Of a DNA stretch of 10,620 nt, positions 1-6,452 are shown piece after piece. Source of the DNA: CAYPTI01 sp964413525 [NCBI: uncultured bacterium]. GTDB taxonomy: Bacteria; T1Sed10-126. Every line of letters begins with the position of its first letter. The stretch's first letter is position 1. The position numbers and the translations under genes are program-made. The notes below the pieces were generated by a model, which was not told the DNA's origin, searched no databases, and saw only the letters and a program-made list of their open reading frames with translations. The stretch lies in contig CAYPTI010000001.1 of the NCBI GenBank assembly GCA_964413525.1, positions 56,437 to 67,056 of the forward strand. The letters run 5' to 3'.

Positions 1-380
1 AGATTGTTGATCTCCCCTTCCTCAAGCACCCGGGTCAACCGCGCCTCCGACCGGGGGGATTCCACGTCCCGGAAGGGATTGTCCTCCCGTTCGGAATCCC
101 GACAGACCCAGCGGTAAAAACCGCGCAGCGAACTGATCCGGCGCTGCACGGTGGCAATGGCCAAACCCCGGTCGTACAGGGAGGACAGGTACCCCCGGGC
201 CTCGGGTTGTCCGGCAGTCAGGGGGTCCGCGTCCATCCCGGACAGAAACCGGAACCAGTCCCGCAGGTCGTCAAGATAGGACCGGACCGTGGCCCCGGAA
301 CAGGAGCGCTCCACCTGCAGGTGGGTCCGGTACCGGGTCAGACGATCCAGCCACTCCTCCGGCAGGTCGGCTTCCTCCAT
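1..380 (-). CDS. Tyrosine recombinase XerC/XerD-type, N-terminal part (3' end beyond window start)
   Basis: Reading from the ATG at 380 gives 126 open codons that run off the window edge, so only the N-terminal DNA-binding half is present. The translation matches the SAM-like core-binding domain of XerC/XerD: a helix around residues 10-22 (WLDRLTRYRTHLQVERSCS), then ATVRSYLDDLRDWFRFL at 30-46, then the signature helix TVQRRISSLRGFYRW at 77-91. The stretch DNPFRDVESPR at 100-110 corresponds to the usual NP-x-V-PK linker, followed by the start of the catalytic domain. The catalytic Arg/His/Tyr residues lie outside the window. Family members resolve chromosome dimers at dif sites, and XerC is the better fit for a housekeeping context. 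XerD or a generic integrase cannot be excluded without the C-terminus. A GGAG sits 8 nt before the ATG. The gene lies 158 bp downstream of the PopT homologue on the same strand and may be cotranscribed with it. Confidence 0.85.
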   Translation of the reverse strand, partial: MEEADLPEEWLDRLTRYRTHLQVERSCSGATVRSYLDDLRDWFRFLSGMDADPLTAGQPEARGYLSSLYDRGLAIATVQRRISSLRGFYRWVCRDSEREDNPFRDVESPRSEARLTRVLEEGEINN

Positions 381-399
381 GGTTTGGGCTCCGTCCCGT

Positions 400-415
400 C
401 GCCTCGTCTGAGGCG
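400..415 (-). other. Perfect 6-bp hairpin before the xer gene
   Basis: CGCCTC and GAGGCG form a perfect 6-bp stem with a 4-nt loop, ending 19 nt before the recombinase ATG. No T-run follows on either strand, so it is not a convincing intrinsic terminator. It may be a minor leader structure or chance in a GC-rich gap. Confidence 0.3.
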
Positions 416-487
416 CTGATCCTGGGTCGATTCCGCCTGGTCAGATTCCGGTCTTTGCTTGCGTCAACTCCGGCCGGAAGATTTCCC

Positions 488-505
488 CGGTTCCGGTCCG
501 AACCG
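488..505 (-). other. Short inverted repeat downstream of popT
   Basis: CGGTTC and GAACCG pair as a 6-bp stem around a 6-nt loop, starting about 33 nt after the stop codon of the PopT homologue. There is no T-tract after it. It could stabilise the 3' end of the upstream message. The rest of the 158-bp gap (381-538) shows no open reading frame with a plausible start and no recognisable promoter. Confidence 0.25.
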
Positions 506-538
506 CCCCGTGAACCGGATCGGAAACACCGGGAAGGC

Positions 539-1699
539 TCACCACACCGACTGTCCGGAGGTTTGCCGTCGCCGTTCCCAGATCCCGATGAACAATCCGG
601 TCACCACCACCGCCAGGAAAAACCACGGAAGCACTTCCGCGGTTACCGTATCCCAGCCCGGCCAGCCGGGTCCGTTTCCCGTTTCGTAGGGCCAGACCGC
701 AACCAGGGCCCCAAGCATGAATCCGCTGAGTCCGCTGAAGGTCGCCCCCGGATGCCGATTGAGGCACCAGCGAAGTCCCCGGCAGAGGATTTTCACCCCG
801 ACCAGCGCCCCAAGCAAGTACAGGACGATGACCCAGAAGGGGTGGCCGGGAAGGTCCCCCGAACTGAGCCGCACGAGGAGCATTCGGCCCGACTCGAGCA
901 GATACGTGTATCCCCCCAGAAGGAGCAGAATGTAGGCTCCGCTGATCCCGGGCAGGATGAGAGCGCTCACGGAGACGGTCCCCATCAGAAACACGATCCA
1001 GAGGGGAACCGACGGCAGGTGAACGACCGTCCGTTCGGTCAGCGGATCCGGGAGGTCCCGATTTTCCGGATGGTCCAGGACGGATTCGGCGTCGAGGGCT
1101 CGAGGGTGATCGTCCAGCAGCCGGTCCAGGCTGCGACCGTTGGCTTCCACCTCGGTCCAGCGGTGAGTCATCGTGCCCGCGTCCGGCACATACGCGACCC
1201 CGACTCCCAGGACCAACCCCAGAAGCAGCCAGGCCGTCATCCCGCGCGACCAGGTCCCCTGCAGGTCGTGGCCCTGCCGGAGGGGGATCCAGGCACTCAC
1301 GAGAATCAACCCCGTAAACAGGGCCATCACCTCGGCGGTATGGTTCCGGATGAGGGGAGGCAGGACGAACACGCCGACGGCGAGCGCCGAACCAATCCCG
1401 GCCAGAAGCGTCCCCAGAAAGGGCAGTTTGGCCCGCCCGGCGGAGCGTCGCAACCGGTCCCACCGGGACCGGTCGAAGGGGTTGATCAACCAGCGGAATC
1501 CGTCCCCCACCAACCGTCGATCCAACCGATCCAGGGCGGTGATCAACCGCCGGTAGACCCCGACGATGAGGGCCATGGTTCCCCCGCTTACGCCGGGAAC
1601 CAGGTCGGATACCCCCATCGCCATCCCCTTGAGGTAAATCAGCCAGCTTGATTCCCGGTCGTTTCCGGACGAGGGTTTCACCGTTAGTCGTCCTGCCAT
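539..1699 (-). CDS. popT: DUF368/PopT-family membrane protein, probable undecaprenyl-phosphate transporter
   Basis: DUF368 proteins (PopT) return the lipid carrier undecaprenyl phosphate across the cytoplasmic membrane for reuse in cell-envelope synthesis; that function is known for the family and is inferred here. The 386-residue sequence shows the family's internal duplication: KGMAMGVSDLVPGVSGGTMA at 24-43 and TVSVSALILPGISGAYILLL at 241-260 share the P-G-x-S-G core and are each followed by L-x-x-G-x-Y. Hydrophobic segments are visible at about 96-118, 123-139, 154-171, 232-265, 287-305, 321-336 and 356-373. The protein is longer than the roughly 270-320 residues common in the family, mainly because of a hydrophilic, Asp/Glu/Arg-rich insertion at about 172-229 before the second repeat. 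The ATG overlaps the end of pcm by 16 bp and is preceded by GGGGGACGAGGG, suggesting translational coupling. Family assignment is firm; substrate is inferred. Confidence 0.85.
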   Translation of the reverse strand: MAGRLTVKPSSGNDRESSWLIYLKGMAMGVSDLVPGVSGGTMALIVGVYRRLITALDRLDRRLVGDGFRWLINPFDRSRWDRLRRSAGRAKLPFLGTLLAGIGSALAVGVFVLPPLIRNHTAEVMALFTGLILVSAWIPLRQGHDLQGTWSRGMTAWLLLGLVLGVGVAYVPDAGTMTHRWTEVEANGRSLDRLLDDHPRALDAESVLDHPENRDLPDPLTERTVVHLPSVPLWIVFLMGTVSVSALILPGISGAYILLLLGGYTYLLESGRMLLVRLSSGDLPGHPFWVIVLYLLGALVGVKILCRGLRWCLNRHPGATFSGLSGFMLGALVAVWPYETGNGPGWPGWDTVTAEVLPWFFLAVVVTGLFIGIWERRRQTSGQSVW

Positions 1700-2370
1700 C
1701 CCTCGTCCCCCACGAGCGGCACGAACACGCAGGAGATCGAGCGAGACGTTTCCCAGGAGTCCCGATCGGTTCGTCGAACCGTCGTCAGGGTCTGAGCCCG
1801 GCGGGACCCTACCGGAATGACCAGAATGCCTCCGACGGTCAACTGTTCCTTAAGGGGATCCGGAACCGACGGAGCTCCGGCGGTCACGAGGATCCGGTCG
1901 AAGGGAGCTTCCTCCGGCCAGCCCTTCCCTCCGTCGCCGGATCGCAGGTGAACCCGGTCCCCGTAGCCCAGTTCATCGAGCACCCGACGGGCAGGCCCCA
2001 CCAGTTCCTCGTGATACTCGATCCCGTAGACGGTGGCGCTCATCTCGCACAGGATGGCGGCCTGGTAGCCGGACCCCGTCCCCACCTCCAGCACGCGGTT
2101 TCCCGGTTCAACCGAAAGATCCTGAGTCATCTGGGCGACCATGTAGGGCTGGGATATGGTCTGTCCCCGGTCGGTTGGAAGGGCCCGGTCGTCGTAGGCC
2201 CGGGAGCGGTCCGACTCCCGGACAAATTTTTCCCGCGGCACCCGGCGGAAGGCCTCCAGAACCCGTTCGTCGTCAATGCCCCGGCGCTCAAGCTGCTGAT
2301 TTACCATCTGGCGCCGACGCGTTTCCATGCTGGAGCCGTCGGGATGATCCCGGTTCCAGAAGGGACTCAT
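1684..2370 (-). CDS. pcm: Protein-L-isoaspartate O-methyltransferase
   Basis: This enzyme transfers a methyl group from S-adenosylmethionine to isoaspartyl residues in damaged proteins, starting their repair in the cytoplasm. The 228-residue product (counting from the chosen start) carries the family signature GQTISQPYMVAQMT at 69-82, SAM-binding motif I VLEVGTGSGYQAAIL at 93-107, FDRILVTAGAP at 157-167 and GGILVIPVG at 180-188. The length is close to the usual 205-225. An in-frame ATG lies 24 codons further upstream (2442), but I chose 2370 because GGGAGGTG sits 6 nt before it and the extra upstream residues look non-family. A later ATG at 2328 (METRRRQMV) starts nearer the conserved region but has no good ribosome site. 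The last 16 bp overlap the next gene, the PopT homologue. In many proteobacteria pcm is next to surE, which is not present here. Confidence 0.93.
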   Translation of the reverse strand: MSPFWNRDHPDGSSMETRRRQMVNQQLERRGIDDERVLEAFRRVPREKFVRESDRSRAYDDRALPTDRGQTISQPYMVAQMTQDLSVEPGNRVLEVGTGSGYQAAILCEMSATVYGIEYHEELVGPARRVLDELGYGDRVHLRSGDGGKGWPEEAPFDRILVTAGAPSVPDPLKEQLTVGGILVIPVGSRRAQTLTTVRRTDRDSWETSRSISCVFVPLVGDEGWQDD

Positions 2371-2376
2371 CAGGAC

Positions 2377-2384
2377 CACCTCCC
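2377..2384 (-). promoter_or_regulatory. Shine-Dalgarno of pcm (decides the start)
   Basis: GGGAGGTG on the minus strand lies 6 nt upstream of the ATG at 2370. It is the best ribosome-binding site in the pcm region and favours that ATG over the in-frame ATGs at 2442 and 2328. Confidence 0.7.
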
Positions 2385-2475
2385 GTGATCGGCCGTTCGG
2401 AATCCGTTTCCCGTCGATTTCCTGACCGCCAACCCGTCGCAACCCGGCTCCCGGACCCGGGCTCCCGCCCGGTCC

Positions 2476-2507
2476 ATACTAGCATAAAAACGACGAATCG
2501 AGGGCAA
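2476..2507 (-). promoter_or_regulatory. Possible sigma-70-type promoter for pcm-popT
   Basis: On the minus strand, TGCTAGTAT resembles an extended -10 element (TGn followed by TAGTAT). A TTGCCC lies upstream, 20 nt from TAGTAT, or 15 nt from the overlapping TATGCT. The spacing is not ideal for either pair. The region (TTTTTATGCTAGTAT) is a conspicuous AT-rich island in a GC-rich gap, and it would start the message roughly 100 nt before the pcm ATG. Confidence 0.4.
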
Positions 2508-2550
2508 CCGGATAGGGGGGTCCTCCGTGCTGCGAGCCGGACCGGGGAAT

Positions 2551-2587
2551 CCGTGATCCGGACGCTTCCGGAGACATGGTTTCACGG
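2551..2587 (-). other. Bulged 12-bp hairpin in the rpsA-pcm gap
   Basis: On the minus strand CCGTGA pairs with TCACGG as an outer 6-bp stem, and TCCGGA pairs with a second TCCGGA as an inner 6-bp stem with loop AGCG. The 3' side of both stems is contiguous, while the 5' side has a 9-nt bulge (AACCATGTC). No T-tract follows on either strand, so it does not look like an intrinsic terminator. It may be an RNA-stability or processing element at the 3' end of the rpsA message, or a protein-binding site. Confidence 0.4.
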
Positions 2588-2640
2588 TTCAGGGAAAGGG
2601 ATGCGAACAACGGAACCGAAGGGTAACGTTGTCTTGTTGA

Positions 2641-2679
2641 AGAAAATCCACCGGTTGTTTGGTGAGCTGACCGAACCGG
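2641..2679 (-). terminator. Possible intrinsic terminator after rpsA
   Basis: CCGGTT and AACCGG form a 6-bp stem enclosing 17 nt that can itself pair (GGT with ACC). The stem is followed by TGGATTTTCTT, an imperfect T-tract. It begins about 50 nt after the rpsA stop. The stem is short and the loop long, so this is a weak but reasonably placed candidate. Confidence 0.35.
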
Positions 2680-2731
2680 CTGAGGAGGGTAACGGCAGGG
2701 TCAACGTCCATCCCCGAACGAAGGAAGTTCG

Positions 2732-4459
2732 TCAGTCGGTGACGAAGTTTTTCAGATCGTCGCCGAACATATCCCCCATCGTCATGTTGCCGTCGTTCGG
2801 GGACCCGTCGGAGAGGAACTCCTCGGCGTCCTGCTTCTGCTGTTCCTCCCGATACCCCTGGATGCTGAGGTCGATCTTGTGTTCGTTCGTATCGATGCCG
2901 ATGACTTTTACCCCGACCTCGTCGCCCTCGCTGACGACTTCGAAGGGATTCACGCGCTTGCCGCCGGACATTTCGCTGACGTGGACCAGTCCCTCGAGAT
3001 CGTCGTCCAGGCGTACGAAAGCCCCGAACTGGAGAACGCTCGTTACGGTTCCCTTCGTGGTGGTTCCCTCCGGGTAGTCCTGAGCCTTCTGGACCCAGGG
3101 GTCGGGCATCGTCTGCTTGATGCCCAGTTCCACGACCTGGTTCTCGGCGTCCAGGTTCAGGATCTTGCACTTCACTTTCTGGCCGATCTCAAACCGATCG
3201 AACAGGTTCATCTCCTCGTCGCCCCACTGGATGTTGGACCGGTGGATAATCCCCTTGACGTTCTGGAGGAGTTGAACGTTGATGAAGTCCTTCGTGATGT
3301 CGACGACCGGAGCGGACAGCACGGTCCCTTCCGGAAACCGTTTCCGGAGGATCTCCCACGGATCGGCCCCGGTCCGTTTCCGGCTGAGGGTCATCCGCCG
3401 GCGATCGGAATCGATCTCCATGATCTTGACCTTCATCTTCTCTTCCTTGTGGAACTGATCCTCCGGGTGTTCCCAGGACGTTGCCCAGGCCAGCTCGTCC
3501 TCGGGAACCTTCCCCTCCACGTCCTGTTCGAGCCGGACGAACACCCCGTCCGACCAGACATCCACGATCTCGCCGGTGGTCTCCTGACCGGGTTCGTATT
3601 TTTCCTCGATGTCCTCCCAGGGGTCGGGGTACTTCTGTTTCAGGCCGAGGGACACCTTGCCCTCGTCCGGGGTCATCGAAAGGATCTGGACTTCGACTTC
3701 CTCGCCCAGCGTCAGGTAGTCGTTGACGTCCCGGACGGATCCCCAGGCCACGTCACTCTTGTGGAGGAGGCCGTCGACCGGGCCCAGGTTGATGAACGCC
3801 CCGAAGTTCACGATGTTCTTCACCGTTCCGGTGACCCATTCCCCTTTTTCCTTCTCCTGAAAGAAGGTCTTCTGTTCCTTCTGACGGAGTTCCTCGAGCC
3901 GTTCACGCCGGGACACCACCACGTTGTCGTCGTCCCGGTCGTACTCCAGAACCTTCATCTCGAACTCGCGGTCCATGTACTTGTCGTAATTCTGTTTTCT
4001 GCGGAGGCTCAGGTGGGAGTGAGGCATGAAGGCGGTAATTTCGTCGAACAGTTTAACCAAAAATCCACCCTTGATTTTCTTAAAGATCGTCCCCTCGATG
4101 AACTTATCCTCCCGGTGAGCCTCAGCGACCATCTGCCAGGCCCGATCGGCCACGGCTTCCCGTTCGCTCAACAGCGGGGCGTCGTCCTCGTAATTGAGTT
4201 CCTTGACCTTGACGAACATCTCGTCCCCCACGGAGATCGATCCCTCGTGAAGCTGATCGAAAGGAAGAATTCCGGTGAGACCGTTCCCGAGATCAACGGT
4301 GGCGTGATCGTCGCCCTTTCCTTCCACGGTTCCGGTAAGAATGATTTCCTCGGTCAGATCCTCCGGAACGTCCCCTGAAGCGTCCTTTTCCTGCTCGAAC
4401 TCATCAAGATCGAAATTGTCGTTTTCGGGATCGAGCATCGTGGGTTTCGGCTCAGCCAT
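2732..4459 (-). CDS. rpsA: 30S ribosomal protein S1
   Basis: S1 binds mRNA on the 30S subunit and helps initiation on structured or weak-SD messages. The 575-residue product has six S1 (OB-fold) repeats, starting near residues 40, 119, 207, 292, 379 and 466 counted from the chosen ATG. Repeats 3 and 6 are clearest (GTVKNIVNFGAFINLGPVDG and GTVTSVLQFGAFVRLDDDLEG share the pattern). The typical linkers KQKYPDPW, RTGADPW and KQTMPDPW recur between repeats 3-4, 4-5 and 5-6. Six repeats in about 555-580 residues is the usual size for long bacterial S1. The acidic N-terminus and the acidic, Met/Gly-containing C-terminal tail are lineage-specific. The frame is open a little further upstream to a TTG, but that lies 5' of the GGAGG Shine-Dalgarno sequence, so the ATG at 4459 (MAEPKPTM) is the start. 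rpsA follows cmk, the commonest neighbour of this gene in many bacteria. Confidence 0.97.
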   Translation of the reverse strand: MAEPKPTMLDPENDNFDLDEFEQEKDASGDVPEDLTEEIILTGTVEGKGDDHATVDLGNGLTGILPFDQLHEGSISVGDEMFVKVKELNYEDDAPLLSEREAVADRAWQMVAEAHREDKFIEGTIFKKIKGGFLVKLFDEITAFMPHSHLSLRRKQNYDKYMDREFEMKVLEYDRDDDNVVVSRRERLEELRQKEQKTFFQEKEKGEWVTGTVKNIVNFGAFINLGPVDGLLHKSDVAWGSVRDVNDYLTLGEEVEVQILSMTPDEGKVSLGLKQKYPDPWEDIEEKYEPGQETTGEIVDVWSDGVFVRLEQDVEGKVPEDELAWATSWEHPEDQFHKEEKMKVKIMEIDSDRRRMTLSRKRTGADPWEILRKRFPEGTVLSAPVVDITKDFINVQLLQNVKGIIHRSNIQWGDEEMNLFDRFEIGQKVKCKILNLDAENQVVELGIKQTMPDPWVQKAQDYPEGTTTKGTVTSVLQFGAFVRLDDDLEGLVHVSEMSGGKRVNPFEVVSEGDEVGVKVIGIDTNEHKIDLSIQGYREEQQKQDAEEFLSDGSPNDGNMTMGDMFGDDLKNFVTD

Positions 4460-4470
4460 CTTCTCGGATA

Positions 4471-4498
4471 CCTCCAACAAATTAATTCAACATTTGGG
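4471..4498 (-). promoter_or_regulatory. rpsA ribosome-binding site overlapped by an AU-rich hairpin
   Basis: GGAGG at 4475-4471 lies 11 nt before the rpsA ATG, a slightly long spacing. Just upstream CAAAT and ATTTG can pair across a 9-nt loop (4492-4496 with 4478-4482). Allowing a 2-nt bulge, the flanking CC (4498-4497) can pair with the first GG of the Shine-Dalgarno. The site could be partly hidden when folded, which would suit autogenous control; known autoregulation of rpsA in other bacteria makes this plausible, but here it is inference. Confidence 0.4.
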
Positions 4499-4528
4499 TT
4501 CGATTCTCTCAAAATAGTCAGCAACCGT

Positions 4529-4558
4529 AACATAACGTACATCAGATCAATAGCGCAA
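4529..4558 (-). promoter_or_regulatory. Possible promoter for rpsA
   Basis: The 197-bp cmk-rpsA gap is clearly AT-richer than the surroundings in its rpsA-proximal half. TTGCGC and TATGTT are separated by 18 bp, a partial match to a sigma-70 promoter, and would start transcription about 60 nt before the rpsA ATG. The half nearer cmk has no good T-tract terminator, so some read-through from cmk is likely. Confidence 0.3.
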
Positions 4559-4656
4559 TCGAAGCCAAGGGTGGGACGACAGGGAACCAAACCGGGGAAC
4601 GGGAAGCCTCCGTTCTCCGAGGACCTTCGGGGTTCCGAGCCCGTACGGTTCACCTT

Positions 4657-5352
4657 CTACCGGGATTCGGACACCGAGGATTCCTTCCTCCGTACGTGAG
4701 CCAGCAGGGTCCTGACGACTTCCTCGGCGGTGTAATCGGACGTGTCGACTCGAACGGCATCCTCGGCCGGTTTCATCGGGCCGGCGGACCGGCCGCGGTC
4801 GGTTCGATCCCGCTTCCGGATCTCCTCCACCACGGACTCATACGAAACATCCTCGGACGATTTCTGTAATTCATCGTAACGTCTTTGGGCACGGATTTCG
4901 AGCGAGGCGTCCAGATAAAACTTGTGGCGGGCGTCCGGAAAGACGACTGTTCCGATGTCCCGTCCGTCCAGGATTACTTCCCCGTCCTCACCCATTTTTC
5001 GCTGTTCCTCCACGAGCTGTTCCCGGACGCCTTCCAGAGCCGCCACGGTGCTGACCTGCCGGCTGACGCGGTTCTGTCGGATTTTCTCCGTGACTTCTCG
5101 GCCGTCCATCCAGACCCGAAGCCTCCCGTCGGTGAACCGCATCCGGAGATCGGTTTCGGTCAGCAAATTCACCAGGCCGGATTCGTCGTCCACCGGAACC
5201 CCCTCCTCCAGAGCCTTCAAACAGAGGCATCGGTACATCGCTCCCGTATCGATGTAATCCCATCCAAGTCGTTCGGCCAGCTCCCGGGCCACGGTGCTCT
5301 TGCCGCTGCCGGCCGGTCCGTCGATGGCGATAACTCGCCTGGACTCCGTCAT
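4657..5352 (-). CDS. cmk: Cytidylate (CMP/dCMP) kinase
   Basis: The enzyme phosphorylates CMP and dCMP with ATP to the diphosphates in pyrimidine salvage and RNA turnover. The 231 residues match the family length. Visible motifs are the P-loop GPAGSGKST at 12-20, the substrate region DTGAMYR at 35-41, LDGRDIGTVVFP at 128-139, the RRYDEL segment at 157-162 and the lid/substrate-binding RDRTDRGRSAGPMKPAEDA at 181-199. The start codon overlaps the tyrA stop as ATGA, so translation is probably coupled to the aromatic genes. In gammaproteobacteria aroA normally separates tyrA from cmk; here it does not. Confidence 0.97.
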   Translation of the reverse strand: MTESRRVIAIDGPAGSGKSTVARELAERLGWDYIDTGAMYRCLCLKALEEGVPVDDESGLVNLLTETDLRMRFTDGRLRVWMDGREVTEKIRQNRVSRQVSTVAALEGVREQLVEEQRKMGEDGEVILDGRDIGTVVFPDARHKFYLDASLEIRAQRRYDELQKSSEDVSYESVVEEIRKRDRTDRGRSAGPMKPAEDAVRVDTSDYTAEEVVRTLLAHVRRKESSVSESR

Positions 5353-6452
5353 ATCACCGTGAACCCTTCCCCGGCCTCCCGCAGGACCTCGCGGGCCCGA
5401 TCACGGTCCTCCGGATCCCGAAAGGCCAGCCGGAGGGTTCCCAGTTCCCCTTCCCGCACCCGGAGCACCTCGAGGTCCCGGATGTTGATGTTTTCCTCCC
5501 CGAGCCGGGTGGTAATCGTCGCCAGAATCCCGGGCCGGTCTGGGGCCTGGACCCGTAGTTCATGGAGCGTGCCCAGCAACCCCTTGGTCTTCTCGGGAAT
5601 TTCACGTCGAACCCCCCGGGCCTCCTCCAGCCAGTCGGCGAGTCGATCCCAGCGTTCCTCCTCCAGCAGCTCTTCCGCTTCCCGAAGCGTTTCACGGAGC
5701 GACCGAATGGACTCCACGATCCGGGGTTGATTCGTCTGCAGAATGTCCTTCCAGAGATCCGGATCCCCCTCCGCGACGCGGGTCACGTCACGGAATCCGC
5801 CGGCCGCCAGCGGCAGGGCTTCGTCCCGGTGGTCACCGAGCCGATCCAGCACGTGGAGCAGGGCCGCCGCGGCCAGGTGCGGGAGGTGACTGATGTTCCC
5901 GACCAGCCGGTCGTGAAGCAGGGCGTCCATGGTTACCACGTGGGCTCCAAGGCAGTCCCAGAGCCCGGCCACCCGTTCAAACGCGGGTCCCTCGGAAGGA
6001 CCGGTCAGCACACACAGGGCGTTTTCGAACAACAGCGGATCCCCGGCCTCAAACCCCGACTCCTCGGAGCCGGCCATGGGATGGCCGCCTACGTAGCGGT
6101 GTCCGTCCGGCAGCCGCCGGTCCATGAATTCGGTGATCCACTGTTTGGTCGAGCCGACGTCCGTCCAGACGACCGATTCCGGCAGAACCTCGATCAGTTC
6201 GTCAACGACGTCCTTCATGGCGGGGACCGGGACGGCAAGCAACACCAGATCCGGGTCGGTTGATAGTTCCTCCGGGGGAACGAGCCCGTCCAGGACTTCT
6301 GCCCGGTCCGCCGCCTCACGGGTGTCCGGATCCCGGTCCCAGCCCCTCACCGTCCACCCGGAATCCCGCAACCCCCGGGCGAGGCTGCCGCCGATCAGAC
6401 CAAGCCCCACGAGATACAGAGAACCGGATTCGGTCAAAAGGTCTCGTCCCAT
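5349..6452 (-). CDS. tyrA: Prephenate dehydrogenase with C-terminal ACT domain
   Basis: TyrA oxidatively decarboxylates prephenate to 4-hydroxyphenylpyruvate with NAD+, on the way to tyrosine. The 367-residue protein has an N-terminal Rossmann motif VGLGLIGGS at 15-23, DVGSTK at 98-103, the catalytic GGHPMAGSE at 122-130 (His124), SHLPH at 188-192 and GGFRDVTRVA at 218-227. An ACT domain follows from about 297 (LRVQAPDRPGILATITTRLG), predicted to bind an effector, probably tyrosine. This dehydrogenase-ACT layout is the Bacillus-like type, unlike the chorismate mutase fusion of enteric TyrA. The ATG overlaps hisC by 19 bp but has no clear ribosome site. A TTG five codons later (6437) would overlap the hisC stop as TTGA, like the other junctions here, and is a credible alternative start. 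No chorismate mutase is fused. Confidence 0.95.
   Translation of the reverse strand: MGRDLLTESGSLYLVGLGLIGGSLARGLRDSGWTVRGWDRDPDTREAADRAEVLDGLVPPEELSTDPDLVLLAVPVPAMKDVVDELIEVLPESVVWTDVGSTKQWITEFMDRRLPDGHRYVGGHPMAGSEESGFEAGDPLLFENALCVLTGPSEGPAFERVAGLWDCLGAHVVTMDALLHDRLVGNISHLPHLAAAALLHVLDRLGDHRDEALPLAAGGFRDVTRVAEGDPDLWKDILQTNQPRIVESIRSLRETLREAEELLEEERWDRLADWLEEARGVRREIPEKTKGLLGTLHELRVQAPDRPGILATITTRLGEENINIRDLEVLRVREGELGTLRLAFRDPEDRDRAREVLREAGEGFTVI

Larger units (their letters stand above)
2385..2731. other. Non-coding gap between rpsA and pcm
   Basis: Nothing in this gap of about 350 bp looks like a gene: short open frames exist in several phases but show no family resemblance or ribosome site. 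It holds, in transcription order, a possible terminator for the rpsA unit, a bulged long hairpin, and a possible promoter for pcm, each listed separately. This layout suggests that rpsA ends one transcription unit and pcm begins another. Confidence 0.6.

Noticed and set aside
1-380. Phage or integron integrase suggesting a mobile element
   Set aside because: The visible half looks like a housekeeping XerC/XerD, the neighbours are core genes, and no attachment site, tRNA gene or cargo is seen. The catalytic half is outside the window.
455-1651. 398-codon open frame on the plus strand opposite popT
   Set aside because: Pro/Gln/Arg/Gly-rich translation without domains, fully overlapping a well-supported membrane protein gene. 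The 340-codon minus-strand frame over the same region is likewise an out-of-phase reading.
2371-2442. N-terminal extension of pcm to the ATG at 2442
   Set aside because: The added 24 residues do not look like the family, and the strong Shine-Dalgarno lies within this extension, placed for the ATG at 2370.
2879-4378. 499-codon open frame on the plus strand opposite rpsA
   Set aside because: It is the antisense of a clear S1 gene; its translation is low-complexity (Val/His/Leu/Asp/Pro runs) with no family motif. Long antisense frames are expected opposite acidic genes in GC-rich DNA.
4460-4480. TTG start of rpsA at 4480
   Set aside because: The GGAGG ribosome site lies downstream of this TTG and upstream of the ATG at 4459.
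4354-4653. 99-codon minus-strand frame from a GTG across the rpsA leader
   Set aside because: It enters rpsA out of frame and has no ribosome site or recognisable family, and the region fits a regulatory leader better.
4600-4656. Intrinsic terminator after cmk
   Set aside because: Only partial inverted repeats (around GGAACC and GGTCC) and no T-tract on the minus strand.
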